Under the pieces are notes generated by a model. It searched no databases and was not told the origin of the DNA. It was given only the letters and a program-made list of their open reading frames with translations. From the NCBI GenBank assembly GCA_028583415.1, contig CM053276.1:64441071-64505070 (forward strand): a DNA stretch of 64,000 nt, written 5' to 3'. A program made the position numbers and the translations under genes. This document shows, in pieces, positions 1 through 10,973 of the stretch (position 1 is its first letter; every line of letters starts with the position of its first letter). Source of the DNA: Protea cynaroides. Lineage: Eukaryota > Streptophyta > Magnoliopsida > Proteales > Proteaceae.

Positions 1-304
1 GGAGCTAGGAAGAAGAAGGAGGTGCCGCCATTACCGTTTGACGAAGCTCTTGCTACACCCGTCAACGGTAAGTGTTTGGATCCATCTTCTTACCCTATGT
101 TAGTTGTGTGGGTGGATCAATACCATGCAAAGTAGGTATTGATCTAAAACCCTAAATTGGCCAATAAACCCTAAGTTGCCGTCAAACCCTAGATTCGAGT
201 TTCGAGATGATATTCATCGAAACGAGACTTGAATGAGTTGGGGATAACTCTAACTCAAAGCCTAGACTTAGAATGGATAGGAGAAACCCCGAAAATCCAT
301 GGAG

Positions 305-505
305 GATGGTCGACGGCAGTCAAGAACCCATGTATGGTCTTCCGGGAGACATACCGGGTCGACTATACCGGTTGCACATAGTGCGACCGGTATGTTGCGA
401 CCGCTACCTCTCGGGAGGTTGTTTGTGGGGACCGGCTGACCATACCGGTCGCAGTCTTTCCCACAGAGCTGCGACCGTACATGCCACCGGTCAACTCGTG
501 AGGGT
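305..505. promoter_or_regulatory. CGACCGGTA inverted-word cluster (LTR0)
   Basis: A dense set of GGTCG and CGACC words on both strands, here mostly extended as CGACCGGTA or TACCGGTCG, for example around 356-400 and 440-455. It lies where the other LTRs have their downstream cluster. Function unknown; a protein-binding array or hairpin-forming DNA are both possible. Confidence 0.5.
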
Positions 506-898
506 ATTTTGTGATCTCTCGTTGGTTTTCGACCAACATGAAACCTTAAATAATATATTCTAATGAAACCCCGATATTATGTAGGACTTTGTGACTTATC
601 GTTTGGACCTTGTGACGTGGAGCAAGTAGTCGAACGGCGTCGGGTAAGGGAATCTGACCTAAACCTAATAATTAATGGACAAGAAATCGTTGTTAATCAT
701 TGAATATCCGTGATGTGATGTTTGTGCATATTCACATGCCATCCTTTACTTTCGGTTATTATTATTGTTCATGCATTCATAGGATGTGATTGTTAGGCAT
801 GTGATTGTTTTTCGTTGGTGTGTGGAGTGGGGCATGGGCCGGGATCGCTCTTCACACCGGCACCTTTTGTAGTATCCTATCTTGACATGCTTGGTACG

Positions 899-1325
899 GG
901 TGGGGTATCGGGGAAGATCGTGGTACGTTGGTCTCCGATATTGATGTTGTCCCGGCCATCGTTGGGTGGTACCGAGGATTCCGAGTCGACGCCTGCCTTG
1001 TCCACGATGCTTTAGCTCTATCTCTATGCCGTAGGGAGTTGTGTTGGGATAGGGTCTACCGCGTATTGTTTCTATCCTAGTGGGTTAGTTGCGGATAGGG
1101 TATCGGGGGGAGGTGAGGTTTGGTGGTCTCCGACCCGGCCTGCACGCTCTAGCTCTATCTCTATGCCGTAGACGGCTGTGGCCGGGATAGAGCATACATT
1201 GTTGACATATAGGATTGGTTAGTTGCGAGCCCGGTTTGCGAGCCCCGGCGCAGAGGGGCTTAGGTACCGGCATGGGTAGAGTATCGGGGAGGTGCGGGTA
1301 TACCTTAGCTCTATCTCTATTCCAT
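899..1325 (+). repeat. Three diverged LTR modules
   Basis: Three copies of a module: a GTATCGGGG(A/G)-rich head, then after a variable spacer TAGCTCTATCTCTAT, at about 905-1028, 1098-1165 and 1267-1322. Equivalent modules occur in the LTRs of A, B, E and F. Confidence 0.6.
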
Positions 1326-1550
1326 GATGGGTGCATGTGGGTTGGTGGTAGTGTGATTACCGTTTGCGACGCCACACACTCGTGTATAGAGGTGCGGGGG
1401 CCACCAAACCTTTCTATAGCACATTGCAAACTTAAAACCGGACCACGCAGATAAAATGATTGTTACTCATGCATAATCTTGTGAAACTGTCGATTGTCTT
1501 CTCGAGCTGTGTTGTGTGCTCACCCTTTGTATATACATTGTTTTTAGATG

Positions 1551-1681
1551 TTGATGCTGGATACACCGTGGACGATTATGTGAACGCTCCGACGTATGGA
1601 GGTGTAGCTGCTTTGGACGTACAGGCAGGAGAGGACGAGCATGACGCTTCATCCGAGTGCCCTTTCTGCGTGTACCTTTGA
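1551..1681 (+). other. Conserved short reading frame in LTR (LTR0)
   Basis: The frame reads VDAGYTVDDYVNAPTYGG near its start and ends with a stop at 1679-1681. The LTRs of A, B, E and F keep a clearly related peptide (core VEDYMNAP, later D-S-S-x-E-C) although codons differ, mainly at third positions. It begins just after a TTTTTAG acceptor-like site. Whether it is translated is unknown. Confidence 0.45.
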
Positions 1682-1968
1682 TTGGTTTTATTTATTTATT
1701 TCAGTTATTTTTTATTGGATTAAAGGGATGTAAAAGATTATTATTCTATGTGTTTGATTTTGAATAATGGGATATTTATTTAAATTATCATTAGATACTC
1801 GAGTTCATTCTATTTAAAGTCTTCCATTTGTACATTTATATTCGATTGTGGTTATGTGTAATTGGTTTGTATGGGTGGACACGGCCTATTCGAGATCCCG
1901 GTGTGAACCGTTGGTTCAATGACGGTTCACTCACACCGTTCTGGTTGGATCAGAATTGGGGTGTGACA

Positions 1969-4576
1969 GAAAGTATCAAAATAATCTATATCCTTCTTTT
2001 GTCTAAAACCTTTCACCACCAACCTTGCCTTGAACTTATCAAGAGATCCATCAGGCTTAAATTACTTTTTAAAGATCCATTTAGTATCCAAAAGCTTTGT
2101 ACCTGGTGGAAGAGTCACCAATTCCCAAGTATGATTTTGGATAATAGAATCTAATTCACTTTAATAGCTTCTTTCCGAATACAAGATCCGGAGAAGTTAC
2201 GACCTCTTGATAAGTAAAGGGGTCTCTATCCACATGATATAATAACATATCATCACCTAGGTTTGTAGGTCTTCTTTGTCTTTTACTTTCTCCTAAGTAA
2301 ATCAGTAGATAATTCACTAGATCCTTGTTCTAAGCTCATATCATTTCTTATAACAGGGTTTTCACAAAGGTTATCATTAAAAGAAGTTCTAACTAGTTTG
2401 GGAAACACATGCTCAAAAAATTCAGCATCACAAGATTCAATAATTGTATTAGCATCAAAAACATTTTCAATAGTTTTCAAAACCAAAAACCTATATGCAG
2501 CACTATGATGAGCATATCCAATGAAAACACAATCACAAGTCCTAGGTCTAAACTTCCTTTTCTTTGGTTCGAGTATTCTAACTTTGGCTAAACACCCCCA
2601 CACCTTTAAATGATGAAAGGATGGTTTCCTTCCATGCCAAAGTTCAAAAGGAATAAGATTACAGGTTTTTGAAGGTATTCTATTAAGAATATAACATGCA
2701 GATAATATAGCCTCCCCCCACATATTATAAGGTAACCCAGAACTAATAAGGAAACAATTCATCATTTCTTTTAAGGTTCTATTTTTCCTTTCTGCTACAC
2801 CATTAGACTCAGGTTGGTATGGTGCAGTAGTTTCATGAATTATTCCATTTTCTTCACAAAACCGAGATAGGTTATGAGTTCCATACTCAGTTCCTCTGTC
2901 GGTTCTCAATCTTTTAATTTTCTTATTAAGCTGATTTTCAACTTCTAACTTATATGATTTAAATGCATATTCAGCTTCATCTTTAGATTTTAAAAGATAT
3001 ACCTTAGTATACCTAGAATAATCATCAATGAAGGTTATATAATATTTATTACCTCCTCTTGATTCAAGAGATTTAAAATCAGCTAAGTCACTATGAATTA
3101 ATTCTAAAAGATTGGTTTGTCTTTCTCTGATTTATGTGGTTTTTTAGTTATTTTTGCTTCAATGCAAACAGGGCATTTATGTCTTGAGAATTCAGAAGGA
3201 GTATGAAAATATCCCAAGTGAGATAGTCTTTTAATATATGGTATACTACGATGCCCTAATCTACCATGCCAAACATCAAATGACTCAACCAAGTAAGAAG
3301 AAGTAGGAATTTCATTCATAACACTTGTCAACACTTATTACAAAGAGGCCATTCTGGCATATCCCTTCCCAACATATTTGTCCCCCGAAGTATGATAACC
3401 TTATCGGCTTCAAAGCTGAGTTTCATTCCAGCTTTGTTCGGACGGAAACCGGAAACTAGATTTCTACGAATGTCCGGGACATGCAAGCACTTCATTCAAA
3501 ACAAGGGTCTTTCCGAGGTTAGCTTCCTTGCTACTTGACCCTTGCCCATCACAGTGAAGACTGGAATTCCCCATATACACATAATCAGATCCTTTGACCG
3601 GAGAATATTTAATAAATACAGATTGGTCGAGCATATGTGTTTGGAAGCCCCGGTGTCGATAATTCACTCCTTTGGTTTTTCAACCAAATTCACCTCGATG
3701 ACAATTTGCAAACAGGTCCTGTTCGGTGAGATGGACCTTTGCTTTGTCATTCCCCAGTTTCTTCTTGAGAGCCCGGTAGTCCTTTTGAAGTGACCCGGTT
3801 TCCCACGTAAGAAGCATCCACCCTTGGTCTTCTTGAATTTCCCTTCCTTCTTCACCTGGAGAAGTTTCTTTGACTTTTCTCTCTTGTCGATTTCCCGCCT
3901 TCCACAAGATTAGCCTTAGTCTTGAATTCCTTGGCCTTTTCCACCTTGTCGGTCTCTCACGGTTCTTCTCTTCGATTTTGATCCGCATTATATAATGCTC
4001 AAGAGTCCAGTCTTTGGATTTGTGCTTCATATGAGATTTGAAGTCACTCCGGGAATTTGGCGTTTCTCAATCAATGCCGCGAAACGAACCGTTTCGGTAG
4101 AGACATGCCTTCTTTAACAAGGCTTGCTACCAACACTTGGAACATATCCATTTGCATTGATACGCTCAAGTCTTCTTTCATTTTAAAGTTCAAGAAATTT
4201 GCCGTAACATATTTCTTACATCCAAAGCATCCTCCGGAGAATACTTCTTATCCGAGCCTCCCATATAGTGTATGCATACTCATATGAGGAGTACACATTG
4301 TACAACTCATTAGTCATAGAGTTCAAGATCCGGTTCTTACATTGGAAATCAGCATTGATCCATGCAACCCTCTTGGACTTGATTTCGGGTCATCGAAACC
4401 TCGGGCATTTTTTTCGTAATGGCGAATATGGCCCCGGTTGAGACAGGCAAAGTGCATCATCTGTCTCCGGCGCTTGAAGTTTGAACCATTAAATGGCTCA
4501 ATCTGTCAAACTCCGACATGATGCGCAGTTTCCCAATGGGTGGATCAACTTCGGTGGTAATCCCGCATTCAGCCAT
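1969..4576 (-). pseudogene. gag-pol: Copia gag-pol polyprotein, broken
   Basis: Reading leftward, gag starts at the ATG at 4574-4576. Gag-like stretches follow, then a damaged zinc knuckle near 3770-3825 (GCFLRGKPGHFKR, second Cys replaced). Protease remnants lie near 3450-3670. The pre-integrase segment (3104-3334) holds HGRLGHRS and a CPVC motif. The integrase core (2283-2909) includes RTDRGTEY and the E of PESNGVAERKNRTL. Next comes the acidic, basic linker and the RT start (W-KEAI, KWIFK, KARLV) at 1969-2270. The order PR-IN-RT marks Ty1/copia. Several frameshifts and stops (for example in the KWIFKK region near 2070 and throughout gag) make it non-functional. Confidence 0.85.
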
Positions 4577-5805
4577 GAGTCAACTACAAATATATATAAC
4601 ACAAGAAAATAAATAAACGAACAAAATACTGTTTTAAGATTGTTGTCTATACTATGCTTTTAGAATAGTTTCTGTTATATATATATGTATATGCACTATA
4701 TAAACTGAAATCTCATGTACTCAAGAAAGCATGTATTAATATGAAATACACCTATGCACCAATATATATGTATCTATATATATATTAATATCAACTATAT
4801 GATATGTCATAAATGTAACATAAATGGCGTACCTTATTGAAGAGATCTGAAACAGAGAGACGGGTTGAGTCGTGTTGGTACACTCTCCTTAAAACAGTAT
4901 TTGCCCTCTATTGGTGCAAAGGTTCCCCGCAAATCTGCTTCCAAGATGAAACAACCCTTTGAACGGATACCCACCCAGTGTGCACGCACTGACAGGTATA
5001 TGCGGATCCGACGGTTGAGATCAACTCTCAATAGGAAGGAAAAACGATTCTGACTCTTACTTCAAAAGAGAATGGAGAGAGAGAGAGAGAAAGAGATTTC
5101 GTACTCTATTGAATGAGAAAATATGCTTGGGGTTGGGCTCTATTTATAGAGCCAAACAGACCTCTTGGAGGTGTCCTCTGGATGGGGTGTGACCCTCCAG
5201 ATCCACTGGAAGGGTGTGCCCCTCCAGAAGGACCGTCCAGATCATCTTAGATCTCAGATCTTGAGATCTAAGGTTCAGATGATGTCTTTTAATTTGTAGA
5301 GTTGCATCTCTACATGTCACTCCTTTTCCAAAAAGACATCTGGGTAGGGGTGTGTCTGAACCCGCCACAACCCGCTCCCAGCAGCCAGCGCCCAGCACCC
5401 GTGGCCCGTGGCCCTCGGCCCTCAGCCCACGCCCACGCCCACGCCCACGCCCGCGCCCGCACCCGCACCCGCGCCCTGGGTCACGGTCGCAGGTTGCGGT
5501 CGCAGGTCGCGGTCCGCGGTCCGGCGCCCGCGCGCGTGTGTGTGTGTTGCTTGCTCTCATTCAGGGGCTCAAAAGACAAGGTAATATGCCCTATAAATAA
5601 AGGTCTCATCCCCTCTAACCATAAGCAATGTGGGACTAAACCAATCCTACATTGGTTATGCCAACTCAAAAACCAAAAAACAAATTTCCCGCCCAAACCG
5701 AAAACGAAATTTTTGGCGCTACTCGAAAAGTTTGAAATTTTGAAGTCTTTTCAAACTTAAATTGGAAAATCTGTTTTGACTTTGTTTATTTGACTTTTTC
5801 CAACA
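4577..5805 (-). promoter_or_regulatory. Copia 5' LTR and leader
   Basis: The LTR begins at 5805 on the minus strand. A TATA box (TATAAATA at 5141-5148, minus strand) lies in it. The inner LTR boundary and the primer site could not be placed. A donor-like AAG/GTACG at about 4831 and an acceptor TTTGTAG at about 4586, just before the gag ATG, enclose about 245 bases of very AT-rich DNA, which suggests a leader intron. Confidence 0.5.
5400..5530. repeat. GC-rich hexamer array
   Basis: An imperfect array of CCCACG, then CCCGCG/CCCGCA hexamers (about 5426-5475), followed by GGTCGCA-type words and a short GT run (5536-5548). It lies in the copia 5' LTR and is far more GC-rich than anything around it. 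Long open frames here come from low complexity. Confidence 0.75.
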
Positions 5806-6082
5806 ATTGATTTAGGGGTTCCTCATCCATTGCCAATGTCTCTATATTGCGACAATCAGGCCAGCTCTTCATTTTGCAGTGAATCCTGTTTTTCATGAAC
5901 GAACGAAACACATTGAAATTGACAGTCATTTTGTTCGAGAAAAGATTCAACAAGGACTCATTTCCACACATCATATACCAACTCAGTTACAAAAAGCTGA
6001 TCCTCTTACAAAGGCATTAGGTGTTCAACAATTTCAGTTTTTGATATCCAAGCTTGGTCTTCGTTTCCCTTCGTCCGCTTGA
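5806..6082 (+). pseudogene. pol: Copia RNase H C-terminus, broken
   Basis: The last part of a Ty1/copia pol gene. It has LPMSLYCDNQA, then after a one-base shift the signature FHERTKHIEIDSHFVREKI, then ADPLTKAL and a terminal LGL segment, with a stop at 6080-6082. A polypurine tract and an LTR follow, as expected. The rest of this element is separated by the minus-strand copia element inserted at 5805. A one-base insertion near 5860 breaks the frame. Confidence 0.85.
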
Positions 6083-6090
6083 GGGGGCCC

Positions 6091-6252
6091 TGTTAAGAAT
6101 AAGGGACACATGTAAAGATAATTATACATATTAATTTATTTATCATTTGGATTCCCATTGTAATGCTATAAAAGCCATTTTTCATTCATTAATAAACTCA
6201 CTTGGAAAATCACAAATCAATCGTCTCTTTGCAATCTCTCTGTTTTCTAACA
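6091..6252 (+). mobile_element. Short copia 3' LTR
   Basis: It starts TGTTAAGAATAAG right after the purine tract GAGGGGGCCC (6081-6090) and ends TTTCTAACA at 6252. It has a TATA box (TATAAAA near 6168) and an AATAAA signal near 6190. At about 162 bases it is very short. The end could be two bases later. Confidence 0.65.
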
Positions 6253-6440
6253 CATTTCTAGCCAATTGTGCATACTTAAACGGATTCAACTAAGAAACTA
6301 AGGTACTGGGCCTACCTGGTTCCGCCCAGACTTTGCGATGGTAAGGCCTAAGTATTTACCAATTTTTTTTTTTTTGTAAAATTAATTTTGGAAAAAAAAT
6401 GGTAAAAAATGCTTTACCTTTATATTCAAAAATAAAATTG

Positions 6441-6885
6441 TAGAGCTGTTCTGGAAACCACCACTTAAGCAGTGGAATAAAGTGAATTCAGACGGCTGTA
6501 GTATGGGGAACCCAGGAGCTGTTATGGCAGGAGGGTTGATTTGTATCAGCACAAGTAGGGTGCTGGTTGCTTTTACTGAATACCTAGGAGTGGCAACAAA
6601 TTATGTGCTAGAACTGATACAAGAAGCTATCACCCTCGGATATAGAAGAATATGGCTGGAAAGTGATTCCAGCTCAGTAGTGATTGCTTTGCGCATTAGA
6701 GTTTTACCATGGTACATATTACAACAATGAAGGGCAATATCAATGGATCTGGTAGGCTGTGATATTAGAATTACACATTGTCGTCGTGAGACAAACTCGA
6801 TCAGTGACAGATTGTTTGGCTAGGAAGGGTGTCAAAAGAGAAGCCAAGCAACGGTTTAATCCCAAAACAGAAGATCAATAGTTAG
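6441..6885 (+). pseudogene. LINE C-terminal RNase H fragment
   Basis: It reads WKPPLKQWNKVNSDGC-x-MGNPGA, then GLICISTSRVL, RRIWLESDSSSVV and, past a stop at 6728, ITHCRRETNS. This is the pattern of the plant RNase H-like domain (RVT_3) found at the end of L1-type LINE polyproteins and in related gene relics. The acidic residues of NSDG and ESDS are present. The stop after LPWYILQQ and a later frame change make it a pseudogene. No upstream RT is seen. Confidence 0.7.
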
Positions 6886-7412
6886 GCACTCAGGCCTTCT
6901 AATGATCATCACAATGAAATGATTGCCAGCTGCTCAAATAGGATAAAATTTGCAGTTTGTAGAATTACCCTCTTCGAGACAGAGCAAAGGATCATGGAAT
7001 TTGGTGGCTCTTTTATAATTAGATAAAGATGGATAAGAGGTGGGTAGATGCTGTTGAAAGAGATTATTGATGTGGGCTCCACACCTTGTGAGATGTTTTG
7101 TTGACGGAACCAGTGTGTTTTTTATTTTATCTATCATTCTAGTTATCCTATGTTTCCAAGAGGTAGATAAGATGGGTAACAAGGGATTCAAATCGTCTCC
7201 TGCGGTAGGAGATTCCATTACCGATCCAAGGACCTGGGTTGAGTTTGGCCTCCTGACAATACATTGGGGGGTGGACTGACTGAAATCCGACCTTTGGCAG
7301 ATGACAGGACCGCAGGAGAGGATTTGGTTGCGGGTAACAAGTCCAGCTAATGAATCCAAAAGAAATATCATGAGGAAAGGATAAAAGGTTGAACTTACCC
7401 AAAAAAAAAAAA
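6886..7412 (+). other. Probable LINE 3' tail region
   Basis: No coding match. It follows the RNase H fragment and ends in a 12-base A run at 7401-7412, so it may be the LINE 3' untranslated region. Target duplications were not found. Confidence 0.35.
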
Positions 7413-7876
7413 CAGAAGGATAAAAGGTTGAAGTGGTGGGGACAATGACATGGCACTGCATATTCATGAATTGGATTGACGGTTAAGTGTGAGCCCTAGT
7501 TGATCCATTTTAGAGAATCTCGGAGACAAGGAACTTACACCTTTTGCCAGCGTATGAATGGAGCGGAGTACTGGTGGTTCTTGGTTGTGGTTGGGAATGG
7601 GTTCTTTTCAGAACCTAGAACACATTCTGGAACAGCAGGGATGCTGTTTAGGACAAGTTCTTATTCATTAAACTTAGAGTGAAGTTGGTTTTGAGTTTCA
7701 ACTGAGGTGAGTTTTGTTTTTGGTATAGTTTATATTTATATTTATGAATTATTTATGATAAATCATTTATGAGAATAAATTACGAGTCATAACTAATAAA
7801 CGTTTGGTACTGTTGATGCCATAAGACACCAATCTTCTTCCTGGGAGCATAGAAGCTACAAAAGGAAGAAAAGAGC
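7413..7876. other. Unassigned DNA with one short frame
   Basis: The only notable content is an open plus-strand frame at 7500-7682 that reads like real protein in its middle (for example NGAEYWWFLVVVGNGFF near 7555-7605). I do not recognise the family. It could be a captured or relic exon. The stretch after 7700 is AT-rich. Confidence 0.3.
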
Positions 7877-7926
7877 TCATGTATGTGTGTGTGTGTGTGT
7901 GTGTGTGGGGCGGGGGGGGGGGGGGA
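7877..7926 (+). repeat. GT microsatellite and G run
   Basis: (GT)n from about 7881 to 7907, followed by a G-rich run to 7925. Confidence 0.9.
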
Positions 7927-9194
7927 TCTAGAAACCACTCTGATGCTTAAGTCATTAAGGAATCAAGCAGTTTTGAATTCGGATGAAAAAGGGCTGAGTT
8001 CAAAGATAGAGAATGGGGTATACAATTATTTAAAAGTAAGATTAGAAAGAACAAGAGCTAAAAAGAGCCCAAAGGTAGAGTAAGCGAAAAAAGGATCCTC
8101 TTACTGTCGATTTGATTCGTATTTATAGTTGTTCCATTTGGATGAGTAACATGGCTTAGACGTGCGAATGTGTCGTTGACGTGAAGGGTCAGCTTGAAGG
8201 GTGGGTATAACACTTGGCACATATACTGTAGGCGATGTACACGTGGTTTGTGGGTGGCTGTATATCTTGATACGCCTTGAACACAATCCAATGGCCTGGA
8301 CAGGTGTCTGTCTTATGTGAGATTAAGTATGCAAAAATCCTGCTTAATATCGTGCTTAGCACTCGAAAATAGACTCAGGCACGAGGGTTTGCATGTGGGG
8401 CAGTATTCACTATCGTAATCAGGTTTGCTTAGTGGAGGCATACGCGCACATGATTTATTTGTTCCATGTGGCGATCTTGAGTGGTAGTTGTCGGCTAGGG
8501 ATAGTATTGCCTCCAACTATCCCTACTAGTCGGATGGCCCAGAGTTTCAAGTCGAGCTACGAATCGTTCTCCAAACTTGGGCTCAAAGTTGGAAGTCCGA
8601 AGTAAAGTGGGGTTTCTTAAATACTCGTACAGACACCATGTGCCGCCTTGTGGTTTTAAGTGCACTTATCAAGTACTATTAGACATAAAAAAAATAATAA
8701 TGGATTATCTCAATAATGATAAACACCTCCTAACCTATTTTTAGATTTTAAATTATATTAATTTATTTTAAATATAAATAAATAATATAAATCATACCAA
8801 ACAACTAATTAATATGTCATAATGTATTGTATAATTAATTCTATAATACATACCAAAGAGAGCGTAAAGTACAATAAGTATTCACAAATCATCCAGTTTT
8901 TTGGTCACTCATTGTAATGGACAGAATCTCCTATTCCATGGGCTTTGTTTTTTTTTCTTGATACCAAGATGGGGCCACTACAATGGTAATCTGGAGGGGA
9001 ATTGTGCACCCAATAGGGGTCATGCAAGTAGGGGAGATGGAGACCGGATATAGTGAAAGTGGGTGGCATAGGGCTTCGATTCATAAACGGTTTATCAGTT
9101 TGGTTCAATTTAATTCAAAGTTTTTATAGTTGAAACCAAAATCGAAACTATTAATTATTGTTCTTATTCTTTAAACCAAAATCAAATTATATAA
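7927..9194. other. No recognisable feature
   Basis: AT-rich non-coding DNA with short unconvincing frames. I see no element ends, repeats or coding motifs that I can support. Confidence 0.5.
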
Positions 9195-9860
9195 TGTTAC
9201 GGTTGGAAATCGTCCCGTCGATCTACAATCTGGATAACCTGCAATCACAAAGATTATATAAGGGAGTTGGACGACTAAGCCTCGGGTACACTTTGATGTT
9301 TAAGTCAGATTCCCAATGAGCAGTCAAGAGATAACAGAAAACTATCTCTCCAGTTTAGGGAGAAGGAAACTTAGAGGGAGTTTGAGTGTGAGAGAGATGG
9401 AATGAATAGTTAGTAATGAGTAAATGAATCTTTTACCTTGGGGGGTTGTCCTCTATTTATAATAAGAGTAGGCAATAATCATGGAGGTACCGAGACTCAT
9501 GAAGGTTGTACGTTCGTAGGATTGCCAAGTGTCGCGCTGTGGGGGGGGTCCAAGTGAGAGATTCCGAGTAGGAGTAGGAGACTGTAACAAAGGATGTCCT
9601 GTGAGAGTGACAGGTGTCACCACATGAATGGTTGTTCGAGCGTGATGGTCGGCAACGTGTTCTAGTAGGAGAAGGACTCCTGTGACGTCGTTAAATCGTT
9701 TCAAGATTCTAACATCTGACCAAGTGATGTAACTTGATAGAATTAGGCCTCCAAGTATCCAAGGCTGAGTGTGACTCTAACTCGCCTAGTCGGCCTAATT
9801 TGTTTTAAATGCCATGTGTAGATTTTTATTAGGAGATATTTTTCCCCCTAAGATGTAACA
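9195..9860 (-). mobile_element. Solo-LTR-like insertion
   Basis: The segment has inverted ends TGTTAC and GTAACA. It interrupts AT-rich DNA that has related phrases on both sides (ATAAACGG-TTTATC before, CATAAACAG after). On the minus strand a TATA box (TTATAAATAG near 9453-9463) precedes a CCCCCC-containing leader, as in LTRs. No matching target duplication was found (TATAA left, ATCAG right). Confidence 0.4.
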
Positions 9861-10692
9861 ATCAGTTTATCGGTTATGATTAGTCGGTTCATAAACAGTT
9901 CTTACATGGTTCATAGGAAATAACAAAAATTATATAATAGATAAAAATATCAAGACTACTATAATGTCATAAAATTTAATCTCTTTCTCCACATATTTTA
10001 AGCTTATCAAATCACGAAATATTTGATTATTCATTATATATACTATAATATAATAATAACCTATTATTTTTCCTCTTCTTCCCTAGAAACTACATAAAGA
10101 TATGGACAATTAACCGATTTTACTCAGTTTTTATTTGGTTCAACTGCTGTTAAATATAGTCCTGCATTAACCGTTGATTTTTTTTTTTATTAATTATATA
10201 GTAGCTAGTTAGCTTATTGGTTGACAATTGAGATGAGATGAGATGAGCAGCTAACACTAGGAATTACTGGGACCATTTAAGTGAATTGAATGTAGTGAGA
10301 AGGAATCTTAAGGTACTGGGATCGCATTTACTGATGGTATCCACAAATCATAGGAGATAGACCCTCTTCAGTAGTTCAGCCTGCCAGCCAGCTAGCCTTC
10401 CTTTACTATTAAAAAAAAAAAAAATGTCAAGCTAACCTACGGTAGAGATCCAGGTCTCAAATGATATGCGTGGTCAACTTATGAGTGTAAATTGCCGACT
10501 GCCCTTATTTTATCAGTTGACTTATGAGTTTTTAGATCCTGCAAACTAACTACACTCCCCTAGCTAGGAGGCATGGTCTGACTTTTGTCAGAGTGAATAT
10601 ATTTGATGGGATTCTCCTGTCTGTGGTATCTGCTTCAATGTTAGCTTGCAAAACTACCGGGCGAGTCCCATGGATGTTTGGCAAAACCGAGT
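9861..10692. other. No recognisable feature
   Basis: AT-rich DNA with a GAGAT pentamer run near 10231 and an A run near 10412. No coding potential I can support. Confidence 0.5.
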
Positions 10693-10973
10693 TTTATTTT
10701 ATTTTATTTTATTATTATTATTTTTTATAAGTAAAAGAGTTATTCATTAATATTATGAGAGTCATCGTGACCACCAAAACAACATGTCGAGAGCCATAGA
10801 GTGGACAATGGCCAAACTAACCTCTCTTGTACAAATTAGAGCCTTCCTAATAGGGGTGTGAGCAAGAACATTTGCTTCCTTGGTTCAAACTGAAACTGTA
10901 CATGGACACCAAAATTTCTTAAACAAAAAATATCCTTAATTTTAGACTCAACAAAATGATCATGAGACACTTT

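Larger units (their letters stand above)
68..1547 (+). other. Candidate LTR leader intron (LTR0)
   Basis: A consensus donor GTAAGT lies at 68 after a purine-rich leader, and a TTTTTAG acceptor ends at 1547, just before the conserved short frame. The LTRs of A, B and F have donor and acceptor at matching places. Splicing is inferred only. Confidence 0.4.
1..1968 (+). mobile_element. Ty3/gypsy LTR, 3' part (LTR0)
   Basis: This is the downstream part of a long LTR of the Tekay-like type seen repeatedly in the window. It ends at 1968 in the same terminal words (AATTGGGGTGTGACA) as the LTRs of B and F, and it carries the same internal landmarks: a cluster of CGACC words, three copies of a TAGCTCTATCTCTAT module, and the short conserved frame near 1551. 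The left end lies outside the window. It is directly followed by copia RT sequence, so it is a solo LTR or the 3' LTR of an element lying to the left. Bases 1969-1973 (GAAAG) would be one target duplication; its partner is not visible. Confidence 0.85.
1969..5805 (-). mobile_element. Ty1/copia retrotransposon, 5' portion
   Basis: This minus-strand element keeps its 5' LTR and leader (right), gag, protease, integrase and the first part of RT. It is cut at 1968/1969 by LTR0, right after the RT N-terminal segment ending DYFDTFS. Its right edge at 5805 starts, on the minus strand, with TGTTGGAAAAAG, a typical LTR start, and abuts in-frame plus-strand copia RNase H sequence, so it was inserted in an older copia element. 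The rest of RT, RNase H and the 3' LTR would lie beyond LTR0, outside the window. Confidence 0.85.

Noticed and set aside
1085..1454. Frames over the LTR modules
   Set aside because: They recur on both strands wherever the TAGCTCTATCTCTAT modules occur and shift between LTR copies; only the short frame at the 3' part of the LTR keeps its reading.
5144..5760. Overlapping Arg/Pro-rich frames on both strands
   Set aside because: Low-complexity GC hexamers in the copia LTR keep all frames open.
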